Source: Trichomonas vaginalis G3 (lineage: Eukaryota; Parabasalia; Trichomonadida; Trichomonadidae). From it: DNA of 64,000 bases. The stretch spans positions 25,016,082 through 25,080,081 of the forward strand of contig NC_067207.1 in assembly GCF_026262505.1 (NCBI RefSeq), read 5' to 3'. This document shows, in pieces, positions 27,011-37,938 of this stretch; position 1 is the stretch's first letter, and the number at the start of each line of letters is the position of its first letter. The notes beneath the pieces were generated by a model. It did not search any database. It was not told the DNA's origin and saw only the letters and a program-made list of their open reading frames with translations. Both the position numbers and the translations under genes were made by a program.

Positions 27011-29445
27011 GGAGTTGTCTGCAAAGTTTTAGCTCTTATCTCTAACAAAAAATTAATTTTTAAAAAAATGACCGAATACGTTTCACAGCGAGAAAAAAAT
27101 AAAAGGCAAGATAGAATTTTCTAGACATAAAGAAGTTGTTTACCGAGTTTTAGCTCTTATCTCTAACAAAAAATTAATTTTTAAAAAAATGACCGAATAC
27201 GTTTCACAGCGAGAAAAAAATAAAAGGCAAGATAGAATTTTCTAGACATAAAGAAGTTGTTTACCGAGTTTTAGCTCTTATCTCTAACAAAAAATTAATT
27301 TTTAAAAAAATGACCGAATACGTTTCACAGCGAGAAAAAAATAAAAGGCAAGATAGAATTTTCTAGACATAAAGAAGTTGTTTACCGAGTTTTAGCTCTT
27401 ATCTCTAACAAAAAATTAATTTTTAAAAAAAAGACCGAATACGTTTCACAGCGAGAAAAAAATAAAAGGCAAGATAGAATTTTCTAGACATAAAGAAGTT
27501 GTTTACCGAGTTTTAGCTCTTATCTCTAACAAAAAATTAATTTTTAAAAAAAAGACCGAATACGTTTCACAGCGAGAAAAAAATAAAAGGCAAGATAGAA
27601 TTTTCTAGACATAAAGAAGTTGTTTACCGAGTTTTAGCTCTTATCTCTAACAAAAAATTAATTTTTAAAAAAATGACCGAATACGTTTCACAGCGAGAAA
27701 AAAATAAAAGGCAAGATAGAATTTTCTAGACATAAAGAAGTTGTTTACCGAGTTTTAGCTCTTATCTCTAACAAAAAATTAATTTTAAAAAAATGACCGA
27801 ATACGTTTCACAGCGAGAAAAAAATAAAAGGCAAGATAGAATTTCTAGACATAAAGAAGTTGTTTACCGAGTTTTAGCTCTTATCTCTAACAAAAATTAA
27901 TTTTTAAAAAAATGACCGAATACGTTTCACAGCGAGAAAAAAATAAAGGCAAGATAGAATTTTCTAGACATAAAGAAGTTGTTTACCGAGTTTTAGCTCT
28001 TATCTCTAACAAAAAATTAATTTTTAAAAAAATGACCGAATACGTTTCACAGCGAGAAAAAAATAAAAGGCAAGATAGAATTTTCTAGACATAAAGAAGT
28101 TGTTTACCGAGTTTTAGCTCTTATCTCTAACAAAAAATTAATTTTTAAAAAAATGACCGAATACGTTTCACAGCGAGAAAAAAATAAAAGGCAAGATAGA
28201 ATTTTCTAGACATAAAGAAGTTGTTTACCGAGTTTTAGCTCTTATCTCTAACAAAAAATTAATTTTTAAAAAAAAGACCGAATACGTTTCACAGCGAGAA
28301 AAAAATAAAAGGCAAGATAGAATTTTCTAGACATAAAGAAGTTGTTTACCGAGTTTTAGCTCTTATCTCTAACAAAAAATTAATTTTTAAAAAAAAGACC
28401 GAATACGTTTCACAGCGAGAAAAAAATAAAAGGCAAGATAGAATTTTCTAGACATAAAGAAGTTGTTTACCGAGTTTTAGCTCTTATCTCTAACAAAAAA
28501 TTAATTTTTAAAAAAATGACCGAATACGTTTCACAGCGAGAAAAAAATAAAAGGCAAGATAGAATTTTCTAGACATAAAGAAGTTGTTTACCGAGTTTTA
28601 GCTCTTATCTCTAACAAAAAATTAATTTTTAAAAAAATGACCGAATACGTTTCACAGCGAGAAAAAAATAAAAGGCAAGATAGAATTTTCTAGACATAAA
28701 GAAGTTGTTTACCGAGTTTTAGCTCTTATCTCTAACAAAAAATTAATTTTTAAAAAAATGACCGAATACGTTTCACAGCGAGAAAAAAATAAAAGGCAAG
28801 ATAGAATTTTCTAGACATAAAGAAGTTGTTTACCGAGTTTTAGCTCTTATCTCTAACAAAAAATTAATTTTTAAAAAAATGACCGAATACGTTTCACAGC
28901 AGAGAAAAAAATAAAAGGCAAGATAGAATTTTCTAGACATAAAGAAGTTGTTTACCGAGTTTTAGCTCTTATCTCTAACAAAAAATTAATTTTTAAAAAA
29001 TGACCGAATACGTTTCACAGCGAGAAAAAAATAAAAGGCAAGATAGAATTTTCTAGACATAAAGAAGTTGTTTACCGAGTTTTAGCTCTTATCTCTAACA
29101 AAAAATTAATTTTTAAAAAAATGACCGAATACGTTTCACAGCGAGAAAAAAATAAAAGGCAAGATAGAATTTTCTAGACATAAAGAAGTTGTTTACCGAG
29201 TTTTAGCTCTTATCTCTAACAAAAAATTAATTTTTAAAAAAATGACCGAATACGTTTCACAGCGAGAAAAAAATAAAAGGCAAGATAGAATTTTCTAGAC
29301 ATAAAGAAGTTTTTACCGAGTTTTAGCTCTTATCTCTAACAAAAAATTAATTTTTAAAAAAATGACCGAATACGTTTCACAGCGAGAAAAAAATAAAAGG
29401 CAAGATAGAATTTTCTAGACATAAAGAAGTTGTCTACCAAGTTTC
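27011..29445 (+). repeat. Left array, about 20 copies of a 121-bp unit
   Basis: Unit contains ATGACCGAATACGTTTCACA, CTAGACATAAAGAAGTTG and TTTTAGCTCTTATCTCTAAC. Most units differ only in A-run length (6-8) or a T/G change after the run (aaaaaatg or aaaaaaag). The last unit (29400-29450) is degenerate, as is common at array edges. When one A-run is one base shorter the unit is 120 bp and open in one frame. Confidence 0.9.
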
Positions 29446-30990
29446 AGCTGTTACTTCTTCTCAATACTGATATAAAATAAAAATTTTTATTATTTATTTA
29501 CCCTTTATTGTTTCATTAAAACTTCATTTATTTTATATTATAGTTTTATTCTTTAGCTACTTGTAAAATAATCTAATTTTATATCATCATTTTACCGGAT
29601 TATTCTTCAGTACATGATTGTGTATCTAAAATAATATCATTATCCTTATTCTGTTTTTTCCAAAATTCTTTTAAATATCTTTTTTGGTTAGATTACTTTA
29701 TACTTTTTACTTTTATTTTTTAATTTCAAAAAAAATTTGGTGATTGTTCATTCTGTTACAATGTGCATTATCATATTCTAATGAATTATTCATTACATAC
29801 ATTAAAAAACTTGTTAAAAATGAAATTAAAAAATTATGTTTATTATTACGCTGTGAATGTGTCAACAGCGGTCATGCCTGTATCTGTATCCCATATTTTG
29901 CCACAACCTTTCTGTATCTGCATTTGTGTATTTCGGTTTCAGCTGATACATTTGATTTGGCGTGTAATTTGTTCCAGTTAATGAATTAATTGGGAGATCT
30001 TCATGCGGTGTGTTATTATTGTACTCCCAAATAAAGGCAGGAATAGCCTGAATGCTTTGGCAGCGCTCCAATGTCGGCCAGAATCTCTCAATCTTCCCAT
30101 TTTGGTAGGGAGAATGAGAGTCTGTATGCCGCCATTGGACGCCCCAAAGATCAAGTAGATCTTGAAAGGCGCCCCTATTTTCTGAACCGTTGTCGGTCCA
30201 GAAACAATAAGGGGCGCCAAATTCAATGAAGGCGGAAGCCGCAACGTTCGCTGTCGTCGCTGCCAGCATATCTGGTATTTGTATAACGCTAGGACTTTGC
30301 GGCTAAAATTGTCGATTATGCCATAAATATACTGGCCACGAACACCCCTAAAATAATGAACATCTGCGTGCCAGATAAGATTGGTGAAAGCGCCCAATAT
30401 CTTACTGCTGTTTCTGGCCGGCATGCTCTAATCGCGTCTTGGTGAAATGATTTTCTTTGAAGTATCTGCGTACTTCTCTATAAGATACATCAATTTGTTG
30501 TAATTTCAAACGTTTCCATTGTTTTGTTTGACCACAGGAAAGGCCCAGTGGTCATGTATCACAGCAAGAGCTTTGATTTGGTCGGAGGGATTGACCCTAC
30601 GACCTTTCTTGCCTTTAGGCAATGGGATATTCTGTAAGCTAAATTGATTTTGTAAAAAAGATTTTGAAACATCTAAATATTTGAAATCATTTGATTGAAG
30701 GGTTGGGGCGATGGGAACATGGGTGCAAGCTTCTTCCCATGTCATTTTACCTTCTTCAATCTGATTGGAAATACCAATTAGGTAAATTCGATCGACATAC
30801 CCTTTGTAAGGATTCATTCTAATGAAGTACATTAACAATCAAAATATTCTATAAGTGTCTAGTATGGAATTCAAAAGAATAAAGAAAATGGTAACGTAAA
30901 TAAACGTATTATTAAATAATTTATAATTAAAATGAAAAAAAGAAAAAATAATAAGTAAAGTGACTGGAAATGAAAATTAAAATCAGTGTA
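29446..30990 (-). pseudogene. Decayed IS481/IS3-like DDE transposase
   Basis: Minus strand from about 30838 to 29862. An N-terminal part (MNPYKGYVDRIYLIGISNQI ... KGKKGRRVNPSDQIKALAVI) is helix-turn-helix-like. The catalytic core has LIWHADVHYFRGVRGQYIYG (first Asp), CFWTDNGSENRGAF (second Asp) and SPYQNGKIERFW (Glu), with 34 residues between the second Asp and Glu. That is the DD(35)E layout of IS481/IS3/retroviral-integrase folds. The reading frame changes at least twice (around 30530 and 30280), so the gene is inactive unless the assembly is wrong. Bases are visibly richer in G+C than the surroundings. AT-rich ends without genes lie on both sides. Confidence 0.8.
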
Positions 30991-33900
30991 CAGTTTTATT
31001 TTTTTCTCGCTGTGAAACGTATTCGTCATTTTTTTAAAAATTAATTTTTTGTTAGAGATAAGAGCTAAAACTCGTAAACAACTTCTTTATGTCTAGAAAA
31101 TTCTATCTTGCCTTTTATTTTTTTCTCGCTGTGAAACGTATTCGGTCATTTTTTTAAAAATTAATTTTTTGTTAGAGATAAGAGCTAAAACTCGGTAAAC
31201 AACTTCTTTATGTCTAGAAAATTCTATCTTGCCTTTTATTTTTTTCTCGCTGTGAAACGTATTCGGTCTTTTTTTTAAAATTAATTTTTTGTTAGAGATA
31301 AGAGCTAAAACTCGGTAAACAACTTCTTATGTCTAGAAAATTCTATCTTGCCTTTTATTTTTTTCTCGCTGTGAAACGTATTCGGTCATTTTTTTAAAAA
31401 TTAATTTTTTGTTAGAGATAAGAGCTAAAACTCGGTAAACAACTTCTTTATGTCTAGAAAATTCTATCTTGCCTTTTATTTTTTTCTCGCTGTGAAACGT
31501 ATTCGTCATTTTTTTAAAAATTAATTTTTTGTTAGAGATAAGAGCTAAAACTCGGTAAACAACTTCTTTATGTCTAGAAAATTCTATCTTGCCTTTTATT
31601 TTTTTTCTCGCTGTGAAACGTATTCGGTCATTTTTTTAAAATTAATTTTTTGTTAGAGATAAGAGCTAAAACTCGGTAAACAACTTCTTTATGTCTAGAA
31701 AATTCTATCTTGCCTTTATTTTTTTCTCGCTGTGAAACGTATTCGGTCTTTTTTTTAAAAAATTAATTTTTTGTTAGAGATAAGAGCTAAAACTCGGTAA
31801 ACAACTTCTTTATGTCTAGAAAATTCTATCTTGCCTTTTATTTTTTCTCGCTGTGAAACGTATTCGGTCTTTTTTTTAAAAATTAATTTTTTGGTTAGAG
31901 ATAAGAGCTAAAACTCGGTAAACAACTTCTTTATGTCTAGAAAATTCTATCTTGCCTTTTATTTTTTTCTCGCTGTGAAACGTATTCGGTCCATTTTTTA
32001 AAATTAATTTTTTGTTAGAGATAAGAGCTAAAACTCGTAAACAACTTCTTTATGTCTAGAAAATTCTATCTTGCCTTTTATTTTTTTCTCGCTGTGAAAC
32101 GTATTCGGTCATTTTTTTAAAAATTAATTTTTTGTTAGAGATAAGAGCTAAAACTCGGTAAACAACTTCTTTATGTCTAGAAAATTCTATCTTGCCTTTT
32201 ATTTTTTTCTCGCTGTGAAACGTATTCGGTCATTTTTTTAAAAATTAATTTTTTGTTAGAGATAAGAGCTAAAACTCGGTAAACAACTTCTTTATGTCTA
32301 GAAAATTCTATCTTGCCTTTATTTTTTTCTCGCTGTGAAACGTATTCGGTCATTTTTTTAAAAATTAATTTTTTGTTAGAGATAAGAGCTAAAACTCGGT
32401 AAACAACTTCTTTATGTCTAGAAAATTCTATCTTGCCTTTTATTTTTTTCTCGCTGTGAAACGTATTCGGTCATTTTTTTAAAAATTAATTTTTTGTTAG
32501 AGATAAGAGCTAAAACTCGGTAAACAACTTCTTTATGTCTAGAAAATTCTATCTTGCCTTTTATTTTTTCTCGCTGTGAAACGTATTCGGTCATTTTTTT
32601 AAAAATTAATTTTTTGTTAGAGATAAGAGCTAAAACTCGGTAAACAACTTCTTTATGTCTAGAAAATTCTACCTTGCCTTTTATTTTTTCTCGCTGTGAA
32701 ACGTATTCGGTCATTTTTTTAAAAATTAATTTTTTGTTAGAGATAAGAGCTAAAACTCGGTAAACAACTTCTTTATGTCTAGAAAATTCTATCTTGCCTT
32801 TTTATTTTTTCTCGCTGTGAAACGTATTCGGTCATTTTTTTAAAAATTAATTTTTTGTTAGAGATAAGAGCTAAAACTCGGTAAACAACTTCTTTATGTC
32901 TAGAAAATTCTATCTTGCCTTTTATTTTTTTCTCGCTGTGAAACGTATTCGGTCATTTTTTTAAAAATTAATTTTTTGTTAGAGATAAGAGCTAAAACTC
33001 GGTAAACAACTTCTTTATGTCTAGAAAATTCTATCTTGCCTTTTATTTTTTTCTCGCTGTGAAACGTATTCGGTCATTTTTTTTAAAAATTAATTTTTTG
33101 TTAGAGATAAGAGCTAAAACTCGGTAAACAACTTCTTTATGTCTAGAAAATTCTATCTTGCCTTTTATTTTTTTCTCGCTGTGAAACGTATTCGGTCATT
33201 TTTTTAAAAATTAATTTTTTGTTAGAGATAAGAGCTAAAACTCGGTAAACAACTTCTTTATGTCTAGAAAATTCTATCTTGCCTTTTATTTTTTTCTCGC
33301 TGTGAAACGTATTCGGTCATTTTTTTAAAAATTAATTTTTTGTTAGAGATAAGAGCTAAAACTCGGTAAACAACTTCTTTATGTCTAGAAAATTCTATCT
33401 TGCCTTTTATTTTTTCTCGCTGTGAAACGTATTCGGTCATTTTTTTAAAAATTAATTTTTTGTTAGAGATAAGAGCTAAAACTCGGTAAACAACTTCTTT
33501 ATGTCTAGAAAATTCTATCTTGCCTTTTATTTTTTTCTCGCTGTGAAACGTATTCGGTCATTTTTTTAAAAATTAATTTTTTGTTAGAGATAAGAGCTAA
33601 AACTCGGTAAACAACTTCTTTATGTCTAGAAAATTCTATCTTGCCTTTTATTTTTTCTCGCTGTGAAACGTATTCGGTCTTTTTTTTAAAAATTAATTTT
33701 TTGTTAGAGATAAGAGCTAAAACTCGGTAAACAACTTCTTTATGTCTAGAAAATTCTATCTTGCCTTTTATTTTTTTTCTCGCTGTGAAACGTATTCGGT
33801 CATTTTTTTAAAAATTAATTTTTTGTTAGAGATAAGAGCTAAAACTCGGTAAACAACTTCTTTATGTCTAGAAAATTCTATCTTGCCTTTTATTTTTTTC

Positions 33901-34092
33901 TCGCTGTGAAACGTATTCGGTCATTTTTTAAAAAATTAATTTTTTGTTAGAGATAAGAGCTAAAACTCGGTAAACAACTTCTTTATGTCTAGAAAATTCT
34001 ATCTTGCCTTTTATTTTTTTCTCGCTGTGAAACGTATTCGGTCATTTTTTTAAAAATTAATTTTTTGTTAGAGATAAGAGCTAAAACTTTGC
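30990..34092 (-). repeat. Right array, about 25 copies of the 121-bp unit, inverted
   Basis: Same unit as the left array in opposite orientation, with more single-base length changes, mostly in A/T runs, and some G losses (for example tattcgtcat for tattcggtcat). Around 32418-32714 three successive units are read through as a 40-residue repeat (MTEYVSQREK ... NKKLIFKK). Confidence 0.9.
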
Positions 34093-34670
34093 AGACAACT
34101 CCCCATGTCTAGCAAATTTAACATTCGTCTCCCATTTTTATATATTTGGTTTAGAATGTTCGAAAATGCGTAATATGGTCATGAATATTAATTGAAAAGA
34201 ACCTTGAATTAATTCAATCTGATCTCACAAAATATTTTAAATTACAAACTTTGTAGTTTGAATAGATAATTAGTATTAAACTCAAATAACTGGTTTATTT
34301 TTGAATAAAAATTATTTGAATTCATTCAATTTTGTGAATTTTCCTTCAAAAATCAAGTTTAAATATCTTATTTGCCATATAATTATAAATACAATGAAAC
34401 ATATTCGAAATTGAAAAGAATGACTTTTTCTGTTCTTTCAATCATTCAATTTGAATTTTGCAATATTGGATTTCTCATTAAATAGCTATTAAAAACAACA
34501 AGCAATTTAACTTACATTCAAATTTATTTGTGTTATATTCAATCTTCTCAAAACTTATAATTTTCGGCTATAGCATGATTATATGCTATATAATATAATA
34601 AACCTATAATAGTATCATTCTTTCAATTATTTGAAGAGAAAACCGAAAAAATCTATTTTCGGTCTATAAC
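34093..34670 (-). repeat. Unique outer part of the right arm
   Basis: Inverse of 26443-27010 with no obvious differences by eye, ending CGGTCTATAAC. No gene. Confidence 0.8.
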
Positions 34671-34671
34671 A

Positions 34672-34687
34672 AGTAAGGATGTCAATT
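34672..34687 (+). repeat. Target-site duplication, right copy (16 bp)
   Basis: AGTAAGGATGTCAATT, identical to 26427-26442. One extra A (34671) lies between it and the element tip. Confidence 0.7.
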
Positions 34688-35652
34688 TGGAAGAAAAGTG
34701 AGAAAATTTTGATTGTGAACTCATCTCTAATATTTTGGCTCCTTAATATATTTGAATCATGATCTTTGAGAAGAGTTCTCAAAAGTATTCACAAAAGCTA
34801 TTTTTCCTTGAAATTTAAAAATCCTGTTTATCATATATTACCGAATTTAATTCCCTACATATTTCAAAATATTCTATGAACATTTCAATTTTTGAAAAAA
34901 AACATATTTTTTCCAAATATATTTATTATCATATTTCTAATAATATTTCCTAAAGCGTCACTTTTTACTTCCTCGATGATTATTCCCCTCTCAAAAAATT
35001 CAATAGCTTACATTTTGACAGAACTTAATATGTAACACATTTAGATATTTTACTGAGAGAGAAATAAATATTAGCACATTTTTCTGGGTCCAGGAAATAT
35101 GACGGGTCCTGACGGTCTTTAATTCAATTTTTGAAGAGTGTGTTTGATTTTGATAATAGAACGATATAAAACCGATTGTAAATTTTGTAACCTATTCAAA
35201 ATTCCCCAAAAATTCATCTTATGCAATGTTTCAAATATAAGTGTTTCTATGGACAACTATTTTAAATAATACCCAGGACCCTCAAGAAAATGTGGGACCT
35301 AGAAAAATGAGCAACATTTAACAGATTAATTCTTTCACAAAGTTGCAAAAAGTGTGTTATTTTAGTATGGGATCCACAATGTTAGGAATTTTATATAAGG
35401 TCGATGAAAAATTGAGCGTTTTTTTAAAAAACTGCCTTTTGAGAAGAAAATTGAGAGCCCCGATGTATACTTTTTGACATTGTCAAAAACTTTGAAATGA
35501 CCAAAAAAATTTAGTGTCAGAAAGTTTACAAACGTATACTTTCTGACAAACAGACTCTCAGAAAGTGCTCAAACTGCGGTTTTTAATTTCCGCACTTTTT
35601 TTGGCGTCCTTATATTAAGTATACTTACTGATAAACAAAGTATCAAAACTAT
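34688..35652. other. Intergenic region with outer inverted repeat
   Basis: No gene seen. It includes the right copy of the outer inverted repeat (34997-35032) and a loose inverted pair, TTTTTCTGGGTCC at 35080-35092 and GGGACCTAGAAAAA at 35294-35307. Its end grades into sequence related to the 3' flank of the following gene copies. Confidence 0.45.
34997..35032 (-). repeat. Outer inverted repeat, right copy
   Basis: Inverse of 26064-26099 with one mismatch. Together with weaker matches nearby it shows that the transposon sits between two diverged inverted copies of host sequence. Confidence 0.65.
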
Positions 35653-37938
35653 TCAAGCTGCTGTTTTTAATTTATTGCGATTAAAGTAGAAATGTTTATA
35701 AAACTCATGAAGGGGAACAAAAAAGAATGGTGAATATTTGATTGGTTTTTTATTTAGTTTTTTATGGTTTTGATCTTCGATAGATTCATCATATGTATAT
35801 TTTGAAAATGTTACATTAATGTCTTCTATATTTGAAATAAGTGTATATTCATCTACTGCATAAAAAGAAAGTTGACATTCACCTACATCGATATCATCTG
35901 GAATAGGAATTGGATATGGAACTTCTTTTGTAATCTCATCATAAAGACTGATGTTGATATTGTTTCCTTCAGTGTCGTTGAGAATGTGAAAAATTCTGAT
36001 GTTACTGTTTCCATCTTTGTCTGAAACAGAAAGAACAAATTCAAGATTTTTATCTTTGTTAATATAAACAGGGAATGTTGGTGATTTAACAATACTAATT
36101 TCTGGTTTATTTAGTTCGTAAGAAAACGTTTTGTTAAATGAATCACATTTATTAACATTGTCACAACATGTAATAAGAAGATTATGTTCAACAGTTGTAA
36201 GGTTGTCAGGAATAGGGATATTAATTTCGAATAAATGATTATTTAAATCTGGAATATAAATATTTTGTGATGTTTGACTATTTGAATATCCTTCAATATA
36301 TCCTTTGATTTCAATTTCATCATCACAATCATAATCTGAAACAAATCCTGAAACTGAAATGAATTTGTCAACATTGTGATAATATGTTTCTTTGATTGAA
36401 TCTGATATTCTTAGAACTGGATAATTTCGATAAAATTCGAATTCTTTTGTTATTGACTCTGTACTTACTCCACTATCTATATAAGTTGCCCAAACTGTAA
36501 CTGAATAGTTTTTTTCTTCTACAATAGAATCTGGAATCAAACAAACACCTGACAAATTAAATTGATGTGTAATCCATTTCTTATTAATATTTCCAATGAA
36601 TGTACTATTTACATCTCCAATACTGCAGTTAATAGAAATATCACCATGTGAGTAAATTCCACTTCCTCGGACTGTAATATTTTTATCAAGTGTTTTGTTG
36701 TATTCTTTTCTTTCAAGATCTTCTAAATTAAGAAAAAATGAAACTTCATATTCAAATTCAACTGAAACTGTATTTGATTCAATACCATTTGTATTAATAA
36801 CACTGGATGAAATAATATAATTTCCAGTGGAGAAATAATAGAGGGTATCTATTGAATATTCATATGTTGAAGATCCACTTTCTTTATTTAGTATTTGATA
36901 TGGATCATGGTTGCCAATCCAAACTTTAAGTGTGAATGATTCTTCTTTAATTCGATCAAATGAAATTTTTCCTGTTATAGTTGAATCTTCTCCAAATTTG
37001 TATTTTGCTTTATCTGTTGTAATATTCATCAAATTAAACATTGGAAAAGCCGGATAACAAAGAGCTGTGGATATATGTGAATTTTCAATATTTAGTGAAT
37101 CAATTGTTGATATTTCAACATTTTCCGAATTATTTAATTGATAATTATAGTTTAATTGGATGAAACAAGAAGAAACTGCAATTGAAGCATCATAATCTGA
37201 ATAAAATAAATAATTTCCTGTGTTGAATATTATAATACATTCTATAATTAAAATATTGACATTATCAGATGCAGAAATAACTGCATTATTTTGGGATTGA
37301 CTACATTCATTTGAAATAATATTGCAATGGTGAATCTTAGCGCCATATGCATAATGTGATAAGCAATTGTTTTGTACAGCTGTATTTTTAATAAATGTTG
37401 AATATGAAACATTTGCATTTAAATCAGAATTTCCTGAAATAGTGTAGACCGAATTAATTCTTGTTAGTGAATTAGAAATATTTACATTTTTAATAATATT
37501 TCTTCCGTATTGATGAATAATTGGTCCTAAAGATCCATCGCTTCTAGTTATTGTTGATTCAATTAAATAATTTTTGTATGTTCTACTTTGGGTTACAAAA
37601 ATGTATGAATGTGGCGCTGTGGAATAAGAATGCGGATCTTCAAAATCAATGTGCTTGATTGGATTGATACTGCAGACTCGATATTGAACAACTTGACCTT
37701 TATTTTGATAAATATTACCACCTTTTGTGCAATTAAAAACGCACTCAGATACAAGAAGTTTATTATATTTATCATCATCTGAGAGATGAATAATTTCTGT
37801 GTCATGATTCGTAAAGAAAACTTCATGAACATTAAAATTGCCTTGTTGATTAGAAATAGGGGCATTATTTTTGTAATCAGTAGGTTGTGAACCAGCGAAA
37901 AAATTATCCCAGTTTGATTTGCTAAAAAATAAAAACAA
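35653..37938 (-). CDS. Copy 1: beta-helix plus Ig/cadherin-like surface protein, variant C-terminus
   Basis: 761-codon frame opening at 37938 on TTG; the first Met is about 300 codons in. Codons about 60-290 form a right-handed beta-helix-like region (SECVFNCTKGGNIY, STFIKNTAVQNNCLSHYAYG, NISNSLTRINSVYTISGNSD). Codons about 300-750 hold four Ig/cadherin-like units ending in IPIPDDIDVGECQLSFYAVD type strands. Many N-x-S/T sites suggest an extracellular protein, but no C-terminal membrane helix is seen. From 35970 upward the bases match copies 2-6; below that point the sequence is clearly diverged (ending FYKHFYFNRNKLKTAA), so this copy is a junction of two paralogs. The frame follows TTTTTATTTTTTAG, which could be a splice acceptor or the remains of a signal peptide whose start codon is lost. 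Confidence 0.75.
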   Translation of the reverse strand: MFLFFSKSNWDNFFAGSQPTDYKNNAPISNQQGNFNVHEVFFTNHDTEIIHLSDDDKYNKLLVSECVFNCTKGGNIYQNKGQVVQYRVCSINPIKHIDFEDPHSYSTAPHSYIFVTQSRTYKNYLIESTITRSDGSLGPIIHQYGRNIIKNVNISNSLTRINSVYTISGNSDLNANVSYSTFIKNTAVQNNCLSHYAYGAKIHHCNIISNECSQSQNNAVISASDNVNILIIECIIIFNTGNYLFYSDYDASIAVSSCFIQLNYNYQLNNSENVEISTIDSLNIENSHISTALCYPAFPMFNLMNITTDKAKYKFGEDSTITGKISFDRIKEESFTLKVWIGNHDPYQILNKESGSSTYEYSIDTLYYFSTGNYIISSSVINTNGIESNTVSVEFEYEVSFFLNLEDLERKEYNKTLDKNITVRGSGIYSHGDISINCSIGDVNSTFIGNINKKWITHQFNLSGVCLIPDSIVEEKNYSVTVWATYIDSGVSTESITKEFEFYRNYPVLRISDSIKETYYHNVDKFISVSGFVSDYDCDDEIEIKGYIEGYSNSQTSQNIYIPDLNNHLFEINIPIPDNLTTVEHNLLITCCDNVNKCDSFNKTFSYELNKPEISIVKSPTFPVYINKDKNLEFVLSVSDKDGNSNIRIFHILNDTEGNNINISLYDEITKEVPYPIPIPDDIDVGECQLSFYAVDEYTLISNIEDINVTFSKYTYDESIEDQNHKKLNKKPIKYSPFFFVPLHEFYKHFYFNRNKLKTAA

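Larger units (their letters stand above)
26443..34670. mobile_element. 8.2-kb giant-inverted-repeat DNA transposon with IS481/IS3-like transposase
   Basis: Starts GTTATAGACCG at 26443 and ends CGGTCTATAAC at 34670. Each arm has about 570 bases of unique inverted terminal sequence, then an array of 121-bp units in opposite orientation (left 27011-29445, right 30990-34092). The centre (29446-30990) holds a decayed DDE transposase on the minus strand. AGTAAGGATGTCAATT directly flanks both sides (26427-26442; 34672-34687, one base off the right tip). Related bacterial IS481 elements are known for variable direct repeats. The transposase is richer in G+C than the arms, hinting at separate origin. 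Superfamily placement is from the catalytic pattern only. Confidence 0.8.

Noticed and set aside
29744-29989. Plus-strand frames near the transposase
   Set aside because: They overlap the transposase C-terminus in antisense and show no family features.
27011-34092. CRISPR array
   Set aside because: The 121-bp units are contiguous and nearly identical, with no unique spacers between repeats; they are satellite units in transposon arms. The 25-bp array at 57192 likewise has no spacers.
37593-37865. A 90-codon frame repeated in every unit of the surface-protein array
   Set aside because: It lies in another phase of the long frame, has low-complexity Ile/Lys/Phe composition and is copied only because the unit is copied.
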